Source of the DNA: JAENVU01 sp031422675
Lineage (GTDB): Bacteria; Actinomycetota; Acidimicrobiia; IMCC26256; JAENVU01
Assembly (NCBI GenBank): GCA_031422675.1
Contig: JANPMG010000041.1
Span: 1 to 64,000 of the forward strand
Direction: 5' to 3'
Length of the DNA stretch: 64,000 nucleotides
Of this stretch, positions 17,707 through 24,985 are shown in pieces. The notes under the pieces are model-generated. The model saw only the letters and a program-made list of their open reading frames with translations, did no database searches and had not been told where the DNA came from. Both the position numbers and the translations under genes were made by a program. Numbering within the stretch: position 1 is the first letter of the stretch; each line of letters opens with the position of its first letter.

Positions 17707-17713
17707 TAGCATA
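17707..17713. promoter_or_regulatory. Overlapping divergent -10 elements of plsC and cofC
   Basis: The 7-bp string TAGCATA contains TAGCAT on the plus strand (10 bases before the cofC ATG) and TATGCT on the minus strand (8 bases before the plsC GTG). The two -10 boxes share five base pairs, so polymerase cannot occupy both at once. Confidence 0.55.
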
Positions 17714-17722
17714 CGCAGCCCC

Positions 17723-18307
17723 ATGCAGCCCGGCCCCGGTTCCCCCCCGCCCGCCGGGGTCGTGATTCCGTTGCGCGCCTTCGCGTCCGGGAAGGCGCGC
17801 CTCGCCTCGGTCCTCGGCGATGCCGAGCGCACCACGCTGGCCCGCACCATGGCGACCTGCGTTGTCGACGCGTGCGGGGACCTACCGGTCGTGGTGGTCA
17901 GCTCGGCAGCGGAGGTCCAGGCCTGGGCCCGCGAACGCGACATTCCGGTGATCGACGATCCCGGAACCGGTCTCGACGGTGCGGCGACCGTGGGCGCTGA
18001 GTATTTCGGTCGGCGCGGCGCCGTGCGGGTCGTGGTCGCCCATGCCGATCTCCCCCGCGCCCGGCCCGGTGCGCTGGTCCCGTTCTCGCTCATCGCGCCG
18101 GCGACGGTGGCGATCGTGCCGTGCCATCGCGACGACGGCAACCCCGTCATTTCGGTCCCCACCTCGCCGCCGTTTCCCTTCGCGTACGGGGTCGGCTCCG
18201 CTCGTCGGCACGCCCAGATCGCCCGGGACCTGGGACTCGCGGTCGAGATCGTGCGGGACCCCGACCTGGGATTCGACGTCGACCTCCCCGAAGACCTCGC
18301 GGGCTGA
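17723..18307 (+). CDS. cofC: Coenzyme F420 guanylyltransferase (CofC/FbiD)
   Basis: A 194-residue nucleotidyltransferase of F420 biosynthesis. It activates 2-phospholactate, or phosphoenolpyruvate in actinobacteria (then called FbiD), with GTP. The fold is shown by VVIPLRAFASGKARLASVLG near the N-terminus, AHADLPRARP in the middle (metal- and nucleotide-binding aspartate), and DLGFDVDLPEDLA at the end. It implies that the organism makes F420. The LmbE-like gene follows after two bases, probably in the same transcript. Confidence 0.92.
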   Translation: MQPGPGSPPPAGVVIPLRAFASGKARLASVLGDAERTTLARTMATCVVDACGDLPVVVVSSAAEVQAWARERDIPVIDDPGTGLDGAATVGAEYFGRRGAVRVVVAHADLPRARPGALVPFSLIAPATVAIVPCHRDDGNPVISVPTSPPFPFAYGVGSARRHAQIARDLGLAVEIVRDPDLGFDVDLPEDLAG

Positions 18308-18309
18308 GC

Positions 18310-19062
18310 ATGAACTCCGACTCGATACCCGCCCCGGAGTGTGCGCTTGCGATCGGCGCCCATCCCGACGACATCGAGTTCGGCGCCGGCGCCACCCTGG
18401 CGCGCTGGGCGGCGGCGGGAACCGATGTTCACTTCCTCATCCTCACCGACGGCTCCAAGGGCAGTTGGGCGGTTGGGGATGACCTCGACGCGTTGGTCAC
18501 CACGCGGTACGCCGAGGCGCGCGATGCGGCAACCGCGCTCGCGCGGGCCCGAGTGCATTTCGGCGGCTTCATCGACGGCGAACTCGAGAGTGATCGCAGC
18601 GGACGGCAGTTGGTCTGCCGCGTCGTGCGCGACGTGCGGCCGAACGTCGTCCTGGGCCATGACCCGTGGCAGCGGTACCGCCTGCACCCCGATCATCGCA
18701 ATGCGGGCTGGCTGACCGTCGACGGCATCGTCGCGGCACGCGATCCTCACTTCTTCGCGGGAGTCGGCGGCCCGCATCACCGACCCGACGGGCTGTTGCT
18801 CTTCGAGGCCGACGAGCCGAACCACTTCGAACCCGCGGCGGGCTGGACCGACGCAAAGGTCGAGGCGCTGCTCTGCCACCGAAGTCAGTGGCGTTCGACC
18901 ATGGGAATCGACCCGGACCTCGACGCCGATGACCGCAGCCATGCGATCGAGGCCTTCCGTGCGCGCGTCGTCGGAGCGATGCGCCGCGATCGCGGGCCTA
19001 ACGATCGCGGGCCCGACGATCGCGGGCCCGTCGAAGGGTTTCGGTACATCGCCGAACTCTGA
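18310..19062 (+). CDS. PIG-L / LmbE family deacetylase
   Basis: This 250-residue protein is a zinc-dependent deacetylase of the PIG-L superfamily. AHPDD at 17-21 and a later RLHPDHRNAG block provide the metal-binding and catalytic residues. Relatives include MshB and Mca of mycothiol metabolism, and the organism appears to use mycothiol (mscR at 41109), but I cannot tell which activity this one has. ATG 18310 follows the cofC stop. The C-terminus contains three five-residue repeats (DRGPN, DRGPD, DRGPV) encoded by a 15-bp tandem repeat. Confidence 0.85.
   Translation: MNSDSIPAPECALAIGAHPDDIEFGAGATLARWAAAGTDVHFLILTDGSKGSWAVGDDLDALVTTRYAEARDAATALARARVHFGGFIDGELESDRSGRQLVCRVVRDVRPNVVLGHDPWQRYRLHPDHRNAGWLTVDGIVAARDPHFFAGVGGPHHRPDGLLLFEADEPNHFEPAAGWTDAKVEALLCHRSQWRSTMGIDPDLDADDRSHAIEAFRARVVGAMRRDRGPNDRGPDDRGPVEGFRYIAEL
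18988..19032 (+). repeat. In-frame 15-bp triplication in the PIG-L gene
   Basis: Units GATCGCGGGCC(TA/CG)AC or GTC at 18988-19002, 19003-19017 and 19018-19032 encode DRGP plus one variable residue. The repeat keeps frame and lies in the tail, away from the catalytic core. Confidence 0.9.
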
Positions 19063-19098
19063 GACCATCCCCCGGTGACCTGGGCCGGTACCGGACGC

Positions 19099-19132
19099 GA
19101 TTCGGGGGAGGTCCGAAGACCTCCCCCGAATC
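19099..19132. terminator. Perfect 15-bp hairpin between convergent genes
   Basis: A 15-bp perfect stem (19099-19113 with 19118-19132) encloses a 4-base loop, which reads UUCG on the minus strand. It lies between the LmbE-like gene and the converging histone-like gene. No U-tract follows, as in many actinobacterial terminators; it probably serves both directions. Confidence 0.75.
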
Positions 19133-19173
19133 CGTCAGCGACCGGAGGCCGCCCGTTGACGCTGGTGTTGTTG

Positions 19174-19440
19174 CTACTTGCGCTTGGCGGCCTTGCGCTT
19201 CGCCGGAGCCTTCTTCTTCGCGGCCTTGCGCTTCGCGGGGGCCTTCTTCGCGGCCTTGCGCTTCGCAGGAGCCTTCTTCTTCGCAGCCTTCTTGGTGGCC
19301 TTCTTCGCGGCCTTCTTGGCTGGGGTCTTCTTCTTCGCAGCCTTACGCTTCGCGGGGGCCTTCTTCGCGGCCTTGCGCTTCGCCGGGGCCTTCTTGGCCG
19401 CCGTCTTACGCGTGCTTCGCTTTGCTGGAGGCATGCTCAT
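19174..19440 (-). CDS. Lysine/alanine/proline-rich histone H1-like protein
   Basis: An 88-residue, extremely basic protein built almost wholly from repeats of AAKKAPAKRK and AKKKAPAKRK type. The same composition forms the C-terminal tail of HupB-like HU proteins and eukaryotic H1; no HU core domain is present in this gene or nearby. It is predicted to bind DNA non-specifically in the nucleoid. I chose ATG 19440, with GAAAG five bases upstream; a GTG at 19443 or an ATG at 19434 would also work. Its position between cofC and the gltX-tRNA cluster corresponds, as I recall, to that of hupB in mycobacteria. Confidence 0.85.
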   Translation of the reverse strand: MSMPPAKRSTRKTAAKKAPAKRKAAKKAPAKRKAAKKKTPAKKAAKKATKKAAKKKAPAKRKAAKKAPAKRKAAKKKAPAKRKAAKRK

Positions 19441-19460
19441 CACTTTCTGTTGTCTACTGG

Positions 19461-19551
19461 GAACGAGTTCGGGTCGAACCCCAGTATGTGTTCGACCCTC
19501 TCGTGTTCACAGTGAACCGGTCGTGCACGTGGTGCACTTCCGAACTCGTTC
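19461..19551. promoter_or_regulatory. Nested inverted repeats upstream of the histone-like gene
   Basis: Three palindromic structures lie within 91 bases. A 12-bp long-range pair is GAACGAGTTCGG (19461-19472) with CCGAACTCGTTC (19540-19551). A 9-bp stem is GGGTCGAAC (19471-19479) with GTTCGACCC (19490-19498). An odd palindrome is GTTCACAGTGAAC (19504-19516). They precede the gene by 21-111 bases and could be operator sites or structure in the mRNA leader. Confidence 0.6.
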
Positions 19552-20150
19552 ACCGCGATCTCTTGTCTACCCGCAACTGCGAGAACTCACTCTCGACGTT
19601 GCCGGCGCGAATGTCATCGTCGGACACCTGACTGGAAACCTGAACCTCGCGGTCGACGCCGCGCAATTTCTCTCCGCCGTTCATGTTCACTGCACATGGA
19701 AACCCATTCCGGGCGCGACGTCAAGCATTTCCGCATCAATGCGCGCACCAAACAGCACCGCGCGCGCGACACGACGCACGCGCGCGACACGACGCGCGCG
19801 TGCGTACAACGCGCGCTGCGTCGATGGATGCGGGAGAATCGCGTCGACATGACCACGCGCAGTGGCAACTTTCGCGCGAGCGCGTGCGCGCGTGAACTCG
19901 TCACACGCGCGAAAAAATCTTTTCGCCGGCGCGCACAAAACCCGCGCATCGCGACGAAAAACTGTTTGTGCACCACGCACGCGGTCGACGACGGCGCGTG
20001 TCCAACCCGGAGTCGGCGATTCGTGTGACGCGCGCGCTTCGAGCGAGGCGCAACCCGGGCCGCGTCATCGGTGCGCGCGTCGTGGGCGCGTGAGCACGTG
20101 TCGGTTTCGATCCACGGGCGCGAACTCGAATACCGGTCGCGGACGCGGTG
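19552..20150. other. Long intergenic region without a supported gene
   Basis: About 600 bases contain runs of CG and CA dinucleotides (19755-19815 is mostly ACGCGCGCGACACG-type repeats). The open frames on both strands look like compositional accidents rich in Arg, Cys and Thr. I see no ribosome-binding site or family resemblance. Together with the inverted repeats to its left, this makes a roughly 740-base gap, unusually long for this window. Confidence 0.6.
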
Positions 20151-20176
20151 AAGCCCGGGACGAGAGTCCCGGGCTT
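20151..20176 (-). terminator. Terminator of the tRNA-Gln/tRNA-Glu unit
   Basis: An 11-bp perfect stem AAGCCCGGGAC / GTCCCGGGCTT with a GAGA loop lies seven bases beyond the 3' end of tRNA-Glu in the direction of transcription. Confidence 0.7.
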
Positions 20177-20183
20177 CGAGGGG

Positions 20184-20256
20184 TAGCCCCGAGCAGATTC
20201 GAACTGCCGTTACCGCCTTGAGAGGGCGGCGTCCTAGGCCACTAGACGACGGGGCC
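20184..20256 (-). tRNA. tRNA-Glu (CTC anticodon)
   Basis: The 73-nt cloverleaf on the minus strand has a 7-bp acceptor stem (GGCCCCG with CGGGGCT) and discriminator A. Its anticodon stem encloses CCTCTCA with anticodon CTC, and it has the standard GTTCGAATC T-loop. The CCA end is not encoded. It lies 30 bases after tRNA-Gln. Confidence 0.95.
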
Positions 20257-20286
20257 GCGTTCCACCGAGAGCAGACTCTCGGCGAG

Positions 20287-20358
20287 CTCGGGGGGGAGGA
20301 CTCGAACCCCCAAAGGCAGGATCAGAACCTGCTGTGTTGCCGATTACACCACCCCCGA
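20287..20358 (-). tRNA. tRNA-Gln (CTG anticodon)
   Basis: A 72-nt cloverleaf on the minus strand with acceptor TCGGGGG/CCCCCGA, discriminator G, anticodon stem GCAGG/CCTGC around TTCTGAT (anticodon CTG) and a TTCGAGT T-loop. In bacteria without GlnRS it would be charged with Glu by GltX and then amidated; gltX is directly upstream. Confidence 0.95.
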
Positions 20359-20370
20359 ATGGGCCAGATG

Positions 20371-20376
20371 ATCATA
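20371..20376 (-). promoter_or_regulatory. Putative -10 of the tRNA unit
   Basis: TATGAT on the minus strand ends 12 bases before the mature 5' end of tRNA-Gln. The tRNAs may therefore have their own promoter in addition to read-through from gltX. The -35 region is weak. Confidence 0.5.
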
Positions 20377-20444
20377 GCCGGAGGGGTTCATCGGCCCTGA
20401 AGTCGACCCGGAGTCAAGCCCCGTCGTCGAGCCGGCCGACCGAC

Positions 20445-21860
20445 TCAGAGACGGGTGCGGGCGCGTTGGAGACGAGCACGCGATTCATCGCGTCCGAGGA
20501 GTGCCATGGAGTCGAACAGCGGCAACCCCGCGGGCCGACCCTCGATCGCGACGTAGAGGAGCTTCATCACCTTCCCCGGTTTCAACCCGAGGTCCTTGAT
20601 GGCGGTTCGCATCTCACCGATCGCGTCGACGGTCCAGTCGCACGCGTCGACGTGCGCGATGACCGCATCCAGCACCGCCTCGGGTTGCTCGACCGCGACC
20701 GCGGCCTCCCAAGCATCGTCGGCGACCGCGAACTCGGCGCCGGCGAACAGGAAATCCATCTGATCGGCCAACGCGACCAGCGTGCTCGCGCGCTCCTGAC
20801 CAACGGTCACCGCCGCCAGCAGGACCGACTCATCGAGTCCCGCGCCGTACCGTTCACGCGCCAGCGGTCGTACTCGATCGACGATCTCAGGGGTGGGGAG
20901 TCGGCGGATCCACTCGCCGTTGATCCATTCCAGCTTTTTGTCGTCGAAGATCGCCGCCGAGTGCGTGACGCGCTCGAGGGTGAACGCGCGCACGATCTCG
21001 TCGCGGTCCATGACCTCGCGGTCGTCGTCGGGGGCCCAACCCAACAACGTGAGGTAGTTGAACAGCGCCTCCGCGAGAATCCCGCGTGACCGGAAGTCTT
21101 CGACCGCCACCGCGCCGTGCCGCTTCGACAGCTTGGAGCGGTCCGCCTGGAGGATCAACGGCAGGTGGGCGTAGGTCGGCACGGCCGCATCGCTCAACGC
21201 GGCTCGGATCGCGAGAACGCGGTGCGTCGTGTCGATGAGATCCTCACCCCGGATGACGTGGGTGATCCCCATCGCGAGGTCGTCGACGGCGTTGGCCAGG
21301 AAGAACAACGGCGATCCGTCCGAGCGGACGATCACGAAGTCCGAGATCGTGGACCAGTCGACGCTGACTTCGCCCCGGACGACGTCGAGGAAGCTGCTCC
21401 GGCCGGTGTCGGGCGTGCGGAACCGGACCGTACGCGGGCGACCCTCCGCCGCGAGCTCGGCCCGACGGGCCGCTGAGAGGTCCCGATGGCGCCCGTCGTA
21501 GCCGGGGGGCAACCCCGCAGCCTTCCGCTGCGCGTTCATCGCATCGAGCTCGGCGGGCGTGTCGTAGCACTCGTAGGCCGCACCGGACGCCAGCAACGTG
21601 TCGGCGGCGGCGAGGTATTCACCGATCCGCGCGGACTGGCGCCACGGTGGCTCGTCCCAGTCCAGGCCCAGCCAGCGCATCGTCTCGCCGATGGCGTCGA
21701 CCCATTCCTCCCGCGTGCGCGACGAGTCCGTGTCTTCGATCCGCACCAGGAACGCACCGCCGGTGTGGCGGGCGTAGAGCCAGTTGAACAGTGCCGTGCG
21801 CGCGCTGCCGACGTGCAGCTCGCCGCTCGGCGCCGGTGAGAAGCGAACCCGTTCGGTCAT
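20445..21860 (-). CDS. gltX: Glutamyl-tRNA synthetase
   Basis: The 471-residue class I synthetase attaches glutamate to tRNA-Glu and probably to tRNA-Gln. SPAPSGELHVGSARTALFNWL carries the HIGH-type signature (HVGS, residues 16-19), and DRSKLSKRHG carries the KMSKS-type loop. The anticodon-binding C-terminal domain includes DLGLKPGKVMKLLYVAIEGR. ATG 21860 overlaps the preceding gene's stop (ATGA), so translation is coupled. It is the last protein cistron of the leuB-ilvE-cimA unit and is followed by the two tRNA genes whose products it charges. Confidence 0.96.
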   Translation of the reverse strand: MTERVRFSPAPSGELHVGSARTALFNWLYARHTGGAFLVRIEDTDSSRTREEWVDAIGETMRWLGLDWDEPPWRQSARIGEYLAAADTLLASGAAYECYDTPAELDAMNAQRKAAGLPPGYDGRHRDLSAARRAELAAEGRPRTVRFRTPDTGRSSFLDVVRGEVSVDWSTISDFVIVRSDGSPLFFLANAVDDLAMGITHVIRGEDLIDTTHRVLAIRAALSDAAVPTYAHLPLILQADRSKLSKRHGAVAVEDFRSRGILAEALFNYLTLLGWAPDDDREVMDRDEIVRAFTLERVTHSAAIFDDKKLEWINGEWIRRLPTPEIVDRVRPLARERYGAGLDESVLLAAVTVGQERASTLVALADQMDFLFAGAEFAVADDAWEAAVAVEQPEAVLDAVIAHVDACDWTVDAIGEMRTAIKDLGLKPGKVMKLLYVAIEGRPAGLPLFDSMALLGRDESRARLQRARTRL

Positions 21861-22423
21861 TGCGCGCCGGACGGCGCCTCGGCGGCATCGCCACGGTCCA
21901 CGGCGGCGATCGCGCGCCGCGCATCGTCGAGGTGCTCGGCGAGCGCCGCCGGCGCGCGCCGGAGCAACGAGACGTCCACCGCGTCCGCGATCCGACGACG
22001 GACCACATATTCGTGGTGCGCGCCGCGGATGACCCCGGGTCGCCACGCTTTGACATCGGCGGGCGCAGGAGCGCCGAACCCGAGCAGCTCGGAGGCGAAA
22101 TCAATGTCGACCGTGGTCGGCGCCCGACCGAAGCTCGCAGCACGTTTCATCGCCACCTCGGCGATCACCGCCAGCGCGTCGTCAGCGTGCTCCGCCGATT
22201 CGAGCCGCAGCCGCTCACGCGAGCGCCGTGCGAGCGAGAGCGCAAAGCCCACGTTCGGTCCCGGTGAACCGGTCAGGGGGCCACGCGGCATCTGCGCGAC
22301 ATCGTCCCCCGGCCGGTCCGCGCGCCAGGCGCGCGCCGGGGGCATCGAGACGCCGGACGCGAAGTTCTGCTCCTGACGCGGCTTCTCGTCGGCGGGGATC
22401 GGGACGTACGGATCGGTGGGCAC
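21857..22423 (-). CDS. Hypothetical protein between cimA and gltX
   Basis: A 188-residue protein without a recognised domain. The first 60 residues are proline- and charge-rich and probably disordered. A helical region follows (AEHADDALAVIAEVAMKRAA), then RRRIADAVDVSLLRRAPAALAEHLDDARRAI. It starts at GTG 22423, nine bases after cimA, and overlaps gltX by four bases, so it is firmly inside the operon. The coupling suggests a role related to amino-acid or tRNA metabolism, but nothing in the sequence states one. Confidence 0.75.
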   Translation of the reverse strand: MPTDPYVPIPADEKPRQEQNFASGVSMPPARAWRADRPGDDVAQMPRGPLTGSPGPNVGFALSLARRSRERLRLESAEHADDALAVIAEVAMKRAASFGRAPTTVDIDFASELLGFGAPAPADVKAWRPGVIRGAHHEYVVRRRIADAVDVSLLRRAPAALAEHLDDARRAIAAVDRGDAAEAPSGAQ

Positions 22424-22432
22424 GGCTGATGG

Positions 22433-24076
22433 CTACCCGCGCGCCTCGGCCCGGAGCAAGCCATAGACGATCGAATCCGAGAGCGCCTGCCAACTTGCCT
22501 CGATGATGTTCTCGCTGACGCCGATGGTGGTCCAGGTCTCCTCACCGTCGGTGCTGTCGAGCAATACGCGCGTGATCGCGCCGGTCCCGTGTTGGGTATC
22601 GAGCACGCGCACCTTGTAATCGGTGAGGTGCAGCCGGTCCAGGGCGGGATACCGGCCCGCGAGCGCGGTCCGCAGCGCGCGGTCGAGCGCGTTGACGGGT
22701 CCGTTGCCCTCCGCAGTGGCAATCGAACGAACGTCACCCACATAGATCTTGATCGTCGCCTCGGTGAGCACACCATCGGGGCTCTCGCCCGCGGTGGTGG
22801 TGGGACTCGCGTCGTCGGTGATCACCCGGAACGACTCCACCCGGAACCAACCCGGTTCCCACCCGGAGGCACGACGCATCAGCAGTTCGAGGGACGCGTC
22901 GGCCACCTCGAAGTGATACCCCTCGTGCTCGAGATGCTTGAGCGTGTCCACCACCTGGTTGACGGTGGGACCGTCGAGTTCGAGGCCGAGTTCACGCGCC
23001 TTGAGTTCGATGGTGGATCGACCCGCCAGCTCGGACATCACGAAACGCGTGCCGTTGCCGACGATGTCCGGTGGGATGTGCTCATACGCGTCCGGCCGCT
23101 TGATGATCGCGCTGACGTGCAAGCCGGCCTTGTGCGCGAACGCCGAGGAACCGACGTACGCGGCCTGCGGGTTCAGGGACATGTTGACCAGCTCGGCCAC
23201 ATGGTGAGCCACGGGCGTGAGTCGCTCCATGCGTTCGGGCGGCAACGTCTCGATCCCCATCTTCAGCGTGAGGTTCGGGATGATCGTGGTGAGGTTGCAG
23301 TTTCCGGTGCGTTCGCCGTACCCGTTGATGGTGCCCTGGACCTGGGTGGCACCGCCCCGAACCCCGGCGAGCGCGTTGGCGACGCCGCAACCGGTGTCGT
23401 CGTGCAGGTGGACGCCCACCTGGACGTCGGCCCCCACGTACTCGACCACCGATCGGACGGTGGCTTCCACGTCGTGCGGCAGGCTCCCACCGTTCGTGTC
23501 ACACAGCACGAGGCAGTCGGCGCCCGCCTGTACCGCGCCTTCGAGCACCCGCAGGCTGAACTCGGGGTTGGCGGCGAACCCGTCGAAGAAGTGCTCGGCA
23601 TCGAAGTGGACCTCACGTCCGAGATCCTTCAGGTACGCAATCGAATCCGAGACCATGAGTACGCCTTCGTCGAGCGTGGTGTCGAGGGCTTCGAGCACGT
23701 GGTAGTCCCAGCACTTGCCCACGATGCAGACCGTCGCGGTGTTGGCGTCGACGAGATGGCGCAGCGTGTCGTCGGAGTCGACCTTGCCCTTCTTCCGGCG
23801 GGTCATCCCGAAGGCGACGAGGGTGCTCGTCTCGAGCTGGAGCTCGGCCTGGGCGCGGCGAAAGAACTCGTCGTCCTTCGGGTTCGCGCCCGGCCACCCC
23901 GCTTCGATGTAGTGGACTCCCAACCAATCGAGCTGTTCGGCAATGCGCAGCTTGTCGTCGACGGTCAGTGAGATGCCCTCGAGCTGCGAACCGTCGCGCA
24001 GAGTGGTGTCATAGATCTCGACGCGCGCCGGGAGGCCCGGCGCTCGCACTTTCCCTCTCCGCTCATTCGTCGACAT
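22433..24076 (-). CDS. cimA: Citramalate synthase (isopropylmalate synthase family)
   Basis: A 547-residue acyl-CoA lyase-type synthase. It condenses pyruvate with acetyl-CoA to citramalate, the threonine-independent entry to isoleucine. The TIM-barrel signature IYDTTLRDGSQLEG begins at residue 21, with Arg27 and Asp28 in the active site. HLHDDTGCGVANALAG supplies metal-ligand histidines. A C-terminal LeuA-type regulatory dimer domain follows (PDGVLTEATIKIYVGDV). The DGSQ.EG form and the length favour CimA over LeuA, but a related acyl substrate is possible. ATG 24076 overlaps the end of ilvE by 14 bases. Confidence 0.88.
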   Translation of the reverse strand: MSTNERRGKVRAPGLPARVEIYDTTLRDGSQLEGISLTVDDKLRIAEQLDWLGVHYIEAGWPGANPKDDEFFRRAQAELQLETSTLVAFGMTRRKKGKVDSDDTLRHLVDANTATVCIVGKCWDYHVLEALDTTLDEGVLMVSDSIAYLKDLGREVHFDAEHFFDGFAANPEFSLRVLEGAVQAGADCLVLCDTNGGSLPHDVEATVRSVVEYVGADVQVGVHLHDDTGCGVANALAGVRGGATQVQGTINGYGERTGNCNLTTIIPNLTLKMGIETLPPERMERLTPVAHHVAELVNMSLNPQAAYVGSSAFAHKAGLHVSAIIKRPDAYEHIPPDIVGNGTRFVMSELAGRSTIELKARELGLELDGPTVNQVVDTLKHLEHEGYHFEVADASLELLMRRASGWEPGWFRVESFRVITDDASPTTTAGESPDGVLTEATIKIYVGDVRSIATAEGNGPVNALDRALRTALAGRYPALDRLHLTDYKVRVLDTQHGTGAITRVLLDSTDGEETWTTIGVSENIIEASWQALSDSIVYGLLRAEARG

Positions 24077-24983
24077 GCTCACACCAGTTCTTGTAGGTGT
24101 CGGTCTGGCCACGCACGGCTTTCGCGTACTCGGCCGCGATCAGTTCGGTGATCGGTCCGGGGCACGGGATCGCCCGGTCGTCGACGGAGTTGACCGCGCT
24201 CACCTCCGCGGCGGTCCCACAGACGAACATCTCCTCGGCGACGTAGAGATCGCTGCGGGTGAGTTGGTCCACCCGGACGTCGATCCCGTGATCGCGCGCG
24301 ATCGTCATCACCGAATCCTGGGTGATGCCCTCCAACGCGCCGGCCGAGATCGGCGGCGTCACGAGCACCCCGTTGCGCGCCACGAAGATGTTCTCGCCCG
24401 TGCACTCGCTCACGTATCCGTCGAGGTTGAGCATGATCGCTTCGTCGTAGCCGGCCTTCAGCGCTTCGACCTTGGCGAGCGACGAGTTCACGTAGTTCCC
24501 GGTGGTCTTGGACGCGGGCGGCATGACGTTGTGGTCGTGACGGGCCCACGAGCTGATCTTCATGCGCACCCCCTTCGACGCCGCGTCGTCACCGAGGTAG
24601 GCACCCCACGGCCAGCAGGCGACCGAGACGTCGACCGAGCACGGCAGTGTGTTGAGTCCCATCTCGCCGTACCCGTAGTACGCGATCGGCCGCAGGTAAC
24701 AGCTCGGCAACCCCGACGCCCGGACGGTGTCCTTGCACGCCTGCACCAGATCGTCCACCGAGTACGGGATCTCCATCATCAGAATTTTCGCGGAGTTGAA
24801 CAGTCGCTCGATGTGCTCGGTGAGCCGGAAGATGGCCGGGCCGCGATCGGTCTCGTACGCGCGGATGCCCTCGAACACTCCGGTGCCGTAGTGGAGCGAG
24901 TGGGTGAGGACGTGAATGCGCGCGTCGTCCCACGGGACGAGCGAGCCGTTCATCCAGATCTCGTTGGTCGATTCGATTGGCAT
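24063..24983 (-). CDS. ilvE: Branched-chain amino acid aminotransferase
   Basis: The 306-residue class IV PLP aminotransferase transfers the amino group of glutamate to the keto acids of Val, Leu and Ile. MNGSLVPWDDARIHVLTHSLHYG at the N-terminus and GVFEGIRAY are family signatures. KTTGNYVNSSLAKVEA carries the catalytic-lysine region, and LDGYVSECTGENIF is the cofactor-phosphate segment. It begins two bases after leuB stops and overlaps cimA, so the three biosynthetic genes are one transcript. Confidence 0.94.
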   Translation of the reverse strand: MPIESTNEIWMNGSLVPWDDARIHVLTHSLHYGTGVFEGIRAYETDRGPAIFRLTEHIERLFNSAKILMMEIPYSVDDLVQACKDTVRASGLPSCYLRPIAYYGYGEMGLNTLPCSVDVSVACWPWGAYLGDDAASKGVRMKISSWARHDHNVMPPASKTTGNYVNSSLAKVEALKAGYDEAIMLNLDGYVSECTGENIFVARNGVLVTPPISAGALEGITQDSVMTIARDHGIDVRVDQLTRSDLYVAEEMFVCGTAAEVSAVNSVDDRAIPCPGPITELIAAEYAKAVRGQTDTYKNWCEHVDE

Positions 24984-24985
24984 GG

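Noticed and set aside
17001..19068. Long extension of the gpsA frame to 19068
   Set aside because: It runs antisense through plsC (another frame), cofC and the LmbE-like gene. The GpsA Rossmann start is at 17001 with an ATGA overlap.
19461..19470. GAACGAGTTC as a LexA box
   Set aside because: The half-sites are separated by two bases instead of the four found in the two true boxes of this window, so spacing does not fit.
19614..20028. Two overlapping basic frames (one per strand) in the long intergenic region
   Set aside because: Their composition follows the CG/CA-rich DNA, with many Arg, Cys and Thr. There is no ribosome-binding site, and each would require the other strand to be equally coding.
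21861..22046. N-terminal extension of GltX
   Set aside because: The class I signature must lie near the N-terminus. ATG 21860 gives that and overlaps the upstream stop.
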